A stretch of 53,858 bases of DNA. Source: Actinomortierella ambigua (Eukaryota > Mortierellomycota > Mortierellomycetes > Mortierellales > Mortierellaceae). Shown piece after piece: positions 51,468 to 53,858 of this stretch. Under the pieces are notes generated by a model that worked only from the letters and a program-made list of their open reading frames with translations, was not told where the DNA came from and did no database searches. The stretch's first letter is position 1. Every line of letters starts with the position of its first letter. The DNA lies in assembly GCA_016098155.1 (NCBI GenBank), contig JAAAJB010000205.1, positions 1 to 53,858 on the forward strand. Direction: 5' to 3'. Both the position numbers and the translations under genes were made by a program.

Positions 51468-53858
51468 TTACAATCTCATAGCTGCCATAGACTTCAGAAA
51501 GGTCAATCTCTCACGCGAAACCTTGTGTCCTAGCTCCGCTGCTTTGCTATACCATTCCATCGCCTGCTCCATGTCCATCTCAACCCCACGACCCTTCTCG
51601 TACATCCGGCCAAGATTATACTTAGCAGCAACGTAGCCTTTTGCCGCACCCTCGCGATACAAGACGATGGCATCCAAGTCGCCCTCTGGTGATCGATAGT
51701 CAGACGAGGTCAACCATTGTAAGTGGAGACGTAATGACCGCTCCTTACACTTTCTCATCAGGACAAGTGCTTTCTTGTCATCGCGCTCCACTCCAATCCC
51801 CAACTCGTACATTGATCCGAGATCAAACATCGCAGCATACATATTTTGACCCGCACTCTTGGTATACCACTCAAATGCCAGCTTGTCGTTCTTCTCGACT
51901 CCCTTGCCAAGATCATACATCCAACCGATAGAACGCTGTGCTCGTGAGTGTCCTTGACTGGCGGCCTTGAGGTACCATTCTGCTGCTTCGACATCGTTTT
52001 GCATGACACCTAGATCACCCTCGTACACACGACCAAGGTAGAACTCTGCTCTTGCATCTCCATGTCGTACAGCCTTGCGGAACCACGCTGCTGCTTCAAC
52101 GTAATCCCGCTTGGCGGTAGAGCCATTAAAGTGAAAATAACCCAGAAAAAACTGAGCGTGAACATCGTCTTGACGTATTGCCTTGTGGCGCCAGGCTATA
52201 GCCTCCAAATCGTCGGGCTGATTCCTCAGACTCTCTGCATACATTATTGCGATCCATTTTTGGGCGCGTGAAAAGCCTTGGTCAGCCGCTCTTCGATACC
52301 ATACCAACGCATCGTCAAAGCTCTGTTCGACACACTTCCCATGTTGGTAGAGATACCCAAGATGGTACTGTCCTTCGACATCACCATGGTCAGCCGCCTT
52401 ATGGTACCATAAAGCAGCGGTGGCAAAGTCTTTGTCGACCCCATTTCCATTTTCGTACATTTGACCAAGACTCCTTTCAGCCGTGGCATTCGCGAGAGCA
52501 GCAGACCGACGGTACCATGCCACTGCCTCGGTATGACTCTTGTCGAGACCAAGACCGTATTGGTACATGTCTCCAAGTTGAACCTGTGCATCGGAATTCT
52601 CCTGCTCCGCCGACTTGCGAAACCATCCAACAGCCTCTGTATGACTCTTATCCACACCACGGCCTTCGCGATGCATCAGTCCAAGGTGTAATTGTGCTGC
52701 CGCATGTCCCTCCTCTGCTGCTCGCCGATACCACATCGCTGCCATCTCGTCCGACTGTTCGACACCACGCCCATCCATGTACATCGATCCAAGACCGAAT
52801 TGTGCTTCGGCCATGCATCGATCTGCTGCTTGTCGCATCCAGGATGCACCATCGATGTCGTTCTTCTCGACGCCTTGGCCACGAGAGTACATCAATCCTA
52901 GATTGAACTGTGCCTCTGCCACACCACTCTCGGCCGCTTTTCGGAACCATTGAGCTGCTTCTACATCATTCTGAGCCACCCCTCGACCATGGAAATGGAG
53001 CACTCCTAGTCGGAGCTGGGCTTGCTCCTCACCGTGTTCGGCTGCCATCCGGTACCATTTGGCTGCGTTAGTGTTGTTATAGTTCGCATCTGTATTGCCA
53101 TCATGGCTCTCGTACATCCGACCGAGCCTGAGCTGTGCTGTCGAATGACCTTGGTGCGCTGCCTTGAGGTACCAGAGTGGAGCATCCTCTGTCTTCCCGG
53201 CGATATCCAGACCATGATCGCACATCCATCCAAAAACGAGCTGAGCGTCGGCATTGCCTTTATTGGCGATCCTTCGGAGATAGTCGATGACCTCGTCGCC
53301 ATCACCATGGTGCAGCTTCTTTTGAGTTTCGCCGCTATTGTTGCTGGGACTCTCTACTCGGTTGTCGACGATCGTCAGCTTATCCAATGCACCTTCGAGC
53401 CCCGAGGCAGCTCCTCGATCGCCAATCGAGTCGTTGAAGCTGGAACCGAGAGACAGAAAGGTACCAATCATGCCTAGTTGTGACGCCATCGCAACATCGT
53501 CCTCGAGGACAACATCTTTGGCATCGGGTCGCTGATTCGGATCCCGGTGCCAGCATTGTTCGATACACGACCGATACTCATCTGGTGTATCCTCAGGGAT
53601 CTCCTCGCGTTCACCACTCCTGATCAACATCGCAACAACCACGTTGTCCTGCTGGTCACGAAATGGCTCCGAACAATTGGCCGCCATGGCCCACATCACC
53701 ATCCCAAGAGCATATATATCCGACTTCTTCGAGTACCGGGGTCGAATATCGAGTGCCTCTGGTGCTGCCCATCGGAGTGTCCCTTTGAACCCGCCAGTCG
53801 ATCCTGCCGACGACGACGAGGCACTGATTGTCTTGACCTTGGCCAGTCCAAAGTCACA
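51468..53858 (-). CDS. Protein kinase with Sel1 repeats (kinase 3), 5' end beyond the window
   Basis: The frame is open from the window edge at 53858 and 796 codons are seen before the stop at 51468. The first residues are CDFGLAKVKTIS, so the glycine loop and catalytic HRD are outside the window; GTLRWAAPEA and the C-lobe are present. The Sel1 array has the same number and order of units as kinase 2, and most units match their counterpart closely (for example QWFRKAAE, MWYRRAAEEG), so the whole gene was duplicated. Differences are concentrated in the linker and in units near 51900-52260. An internal Met at 53702 is not the real start. Same unknown role as kinase 2. Confidence 0.88.
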   Translation of the reverse strand, partial: CDFGLAKVKTISASSSSAGSTGGFKGTLRWAAPEALDIRPRYSKKSDIYALGMVMWAMAANCSEPFRDQQDNVVVAMLIRSGEREEIPEDTPDEYRSCIEQCWHRDPNQRPDAKDVVLEDDVAMASQLGMIGTFLSLGSSFNDSIGDRGAASGLEGALDKLTIVDNRVESPSNNSGETQKKLHHGDGDEVIDYLRRIANKGNADAQLVFGWMCDHGLDIAGKTEDAPLWYLKAAHQGHSTAQLRLGRMYESHDGNTDANYNNTNAAKWYRMAAEHGEEQAQLRLGVLHFHGRGVAQNDVEAAQWFRKAAESGVAEAQFNLGLMYSRGQGVEKNDIDGASWMRQAADRCMAEAQFGLGSMYMDGRGVEQSDEMAAMWYRRAAEEGHAAAQLHLGLMHREGRGVDKSHTEAVGWFRKSAEQENSDAQVQLGDMYQYGLGLDKSHTEAVAWYRRSAALANATAERSLGQMYENGNGVDKDFATAALWYHKAADHGDVEGQYHLGYLYQHGKCVEQSFDDALVWYRRAADQGFSRAQKWIAIMYAESLRNQPDDLEAIAWRHKAIRQDDVHAQFFLGYFHFNGSTAKRDYVEAAAWFRKAVRHGDARAEFYLGRVYEGDLGVMQNDVEAAEWYLKAASQGHSRAQRSIGWMYDLGKGVEKNDKLAFEWYTKSAGQNMYAAMFDLGSMYELGIGVERDDKKALVLMRKCKERSLRLHLQWLTSSDYRSPEGDLDAIVLYREGAAKGYVAAKYNLGRMYEKGRGVEMDMEQAMEWYSKAAELGHKVSRERLTFLKSMAAMRL

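Noticed and set aside
1..53858. CRISPR arrays, operons, ribosome binding sites, tRNA genes, transposases, complete retroelements or viral insertions
   Set aside because: The sequence is fungal nuclear DNA. I saw no spaced palindromic repeats, no tRNA box B with cloverleaf, no terminal inverted repeats with a transposase, and no reverse transcriptase motif. A dedicated tRNA or repeat scan was not possible here.

Overview
The window is eukaryotic and fungal. Genes are split by short GT-AG introns, many with a CTAAC-type branch point, promoters and leaders are CT-rich, and candidate AATAAA signals follow several stop codons. A front-end fatty-acid desaturase with an N-terminal cytochrome b5 domain is very close to the Mortierella alpina delta-5 desaturase, and there are several protein kinases fused to long Sel1-repeat arrays. 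Together these point to Mortierellomycotina (Mortierella sensu lato). Exon models were built by hand from splice signals, reading phase and protein-family alignment from memory. No transcript data or database search was used.

Layout, left to right: a possible gene end (0.4-0.7 kb); Sel1-repeat kinase 1 (+, 1.8-4.2 kb) with decayed repeat remnants after its stop; a small secreted cupredoxin (+, 4.9-5.3); a single-pass membrane protein with a Cys-rich outer part and a PPxY tail (+, 6.7-8.8); a five-exon KPWE/Pex39-like peroxisomal protein (+, 8.9-9.9); a glutathione S-transferase (+, 11.5-12.4); two tandem FAD-dependent monooxygenases (-, 13.3-16.0 and 17.8-20.5); aminoacylase-1 (-, 21.4-23.7); an HTATIP2/Fmp52-like NAD(P)-binding protein (-, 24.5-25.2); RWDD1/Gir2 (-, 25.6-26.9), divergent from a secreted I9-type protease inhibitor (+, 27.2-27.9); asparagine synthetase (-, 28.2-30.8); a PlsC-type lysophospholipid acyltransferase (-, 31.6-34.4), divergent from the delta-5 desaturase (+, 35.4-37.7); a PX-PH phospholipase D (+, 39.2-46.5); a weak small-gene candidate (+, 47.0-47.8); and two tandem Sel1-repeat kinases (-, 48.1-51.0 and 51.5 to beyond the right edge).

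The clearest functional grouping is lipid metabolism at 31.6-46.5 kb. An acyltransferase that could place acyl chains on lysophospholipids and the desaturase that makes arachidonic acid share one roughly 1 kb upstream region, and a phospholipase D lies next to them. The most unusual gene-structure signals are an intron directly after the start codon in two Sel1 kinases, and a conserved pair of 11-nt and 22-nt microexons encoding the FAD-contacting GD motif in both monooxygenases. The most unusual evolutionary signal is the near-identical 108-bp Sel1 array of kinase 1, next to dead repeat copies of the same unit.
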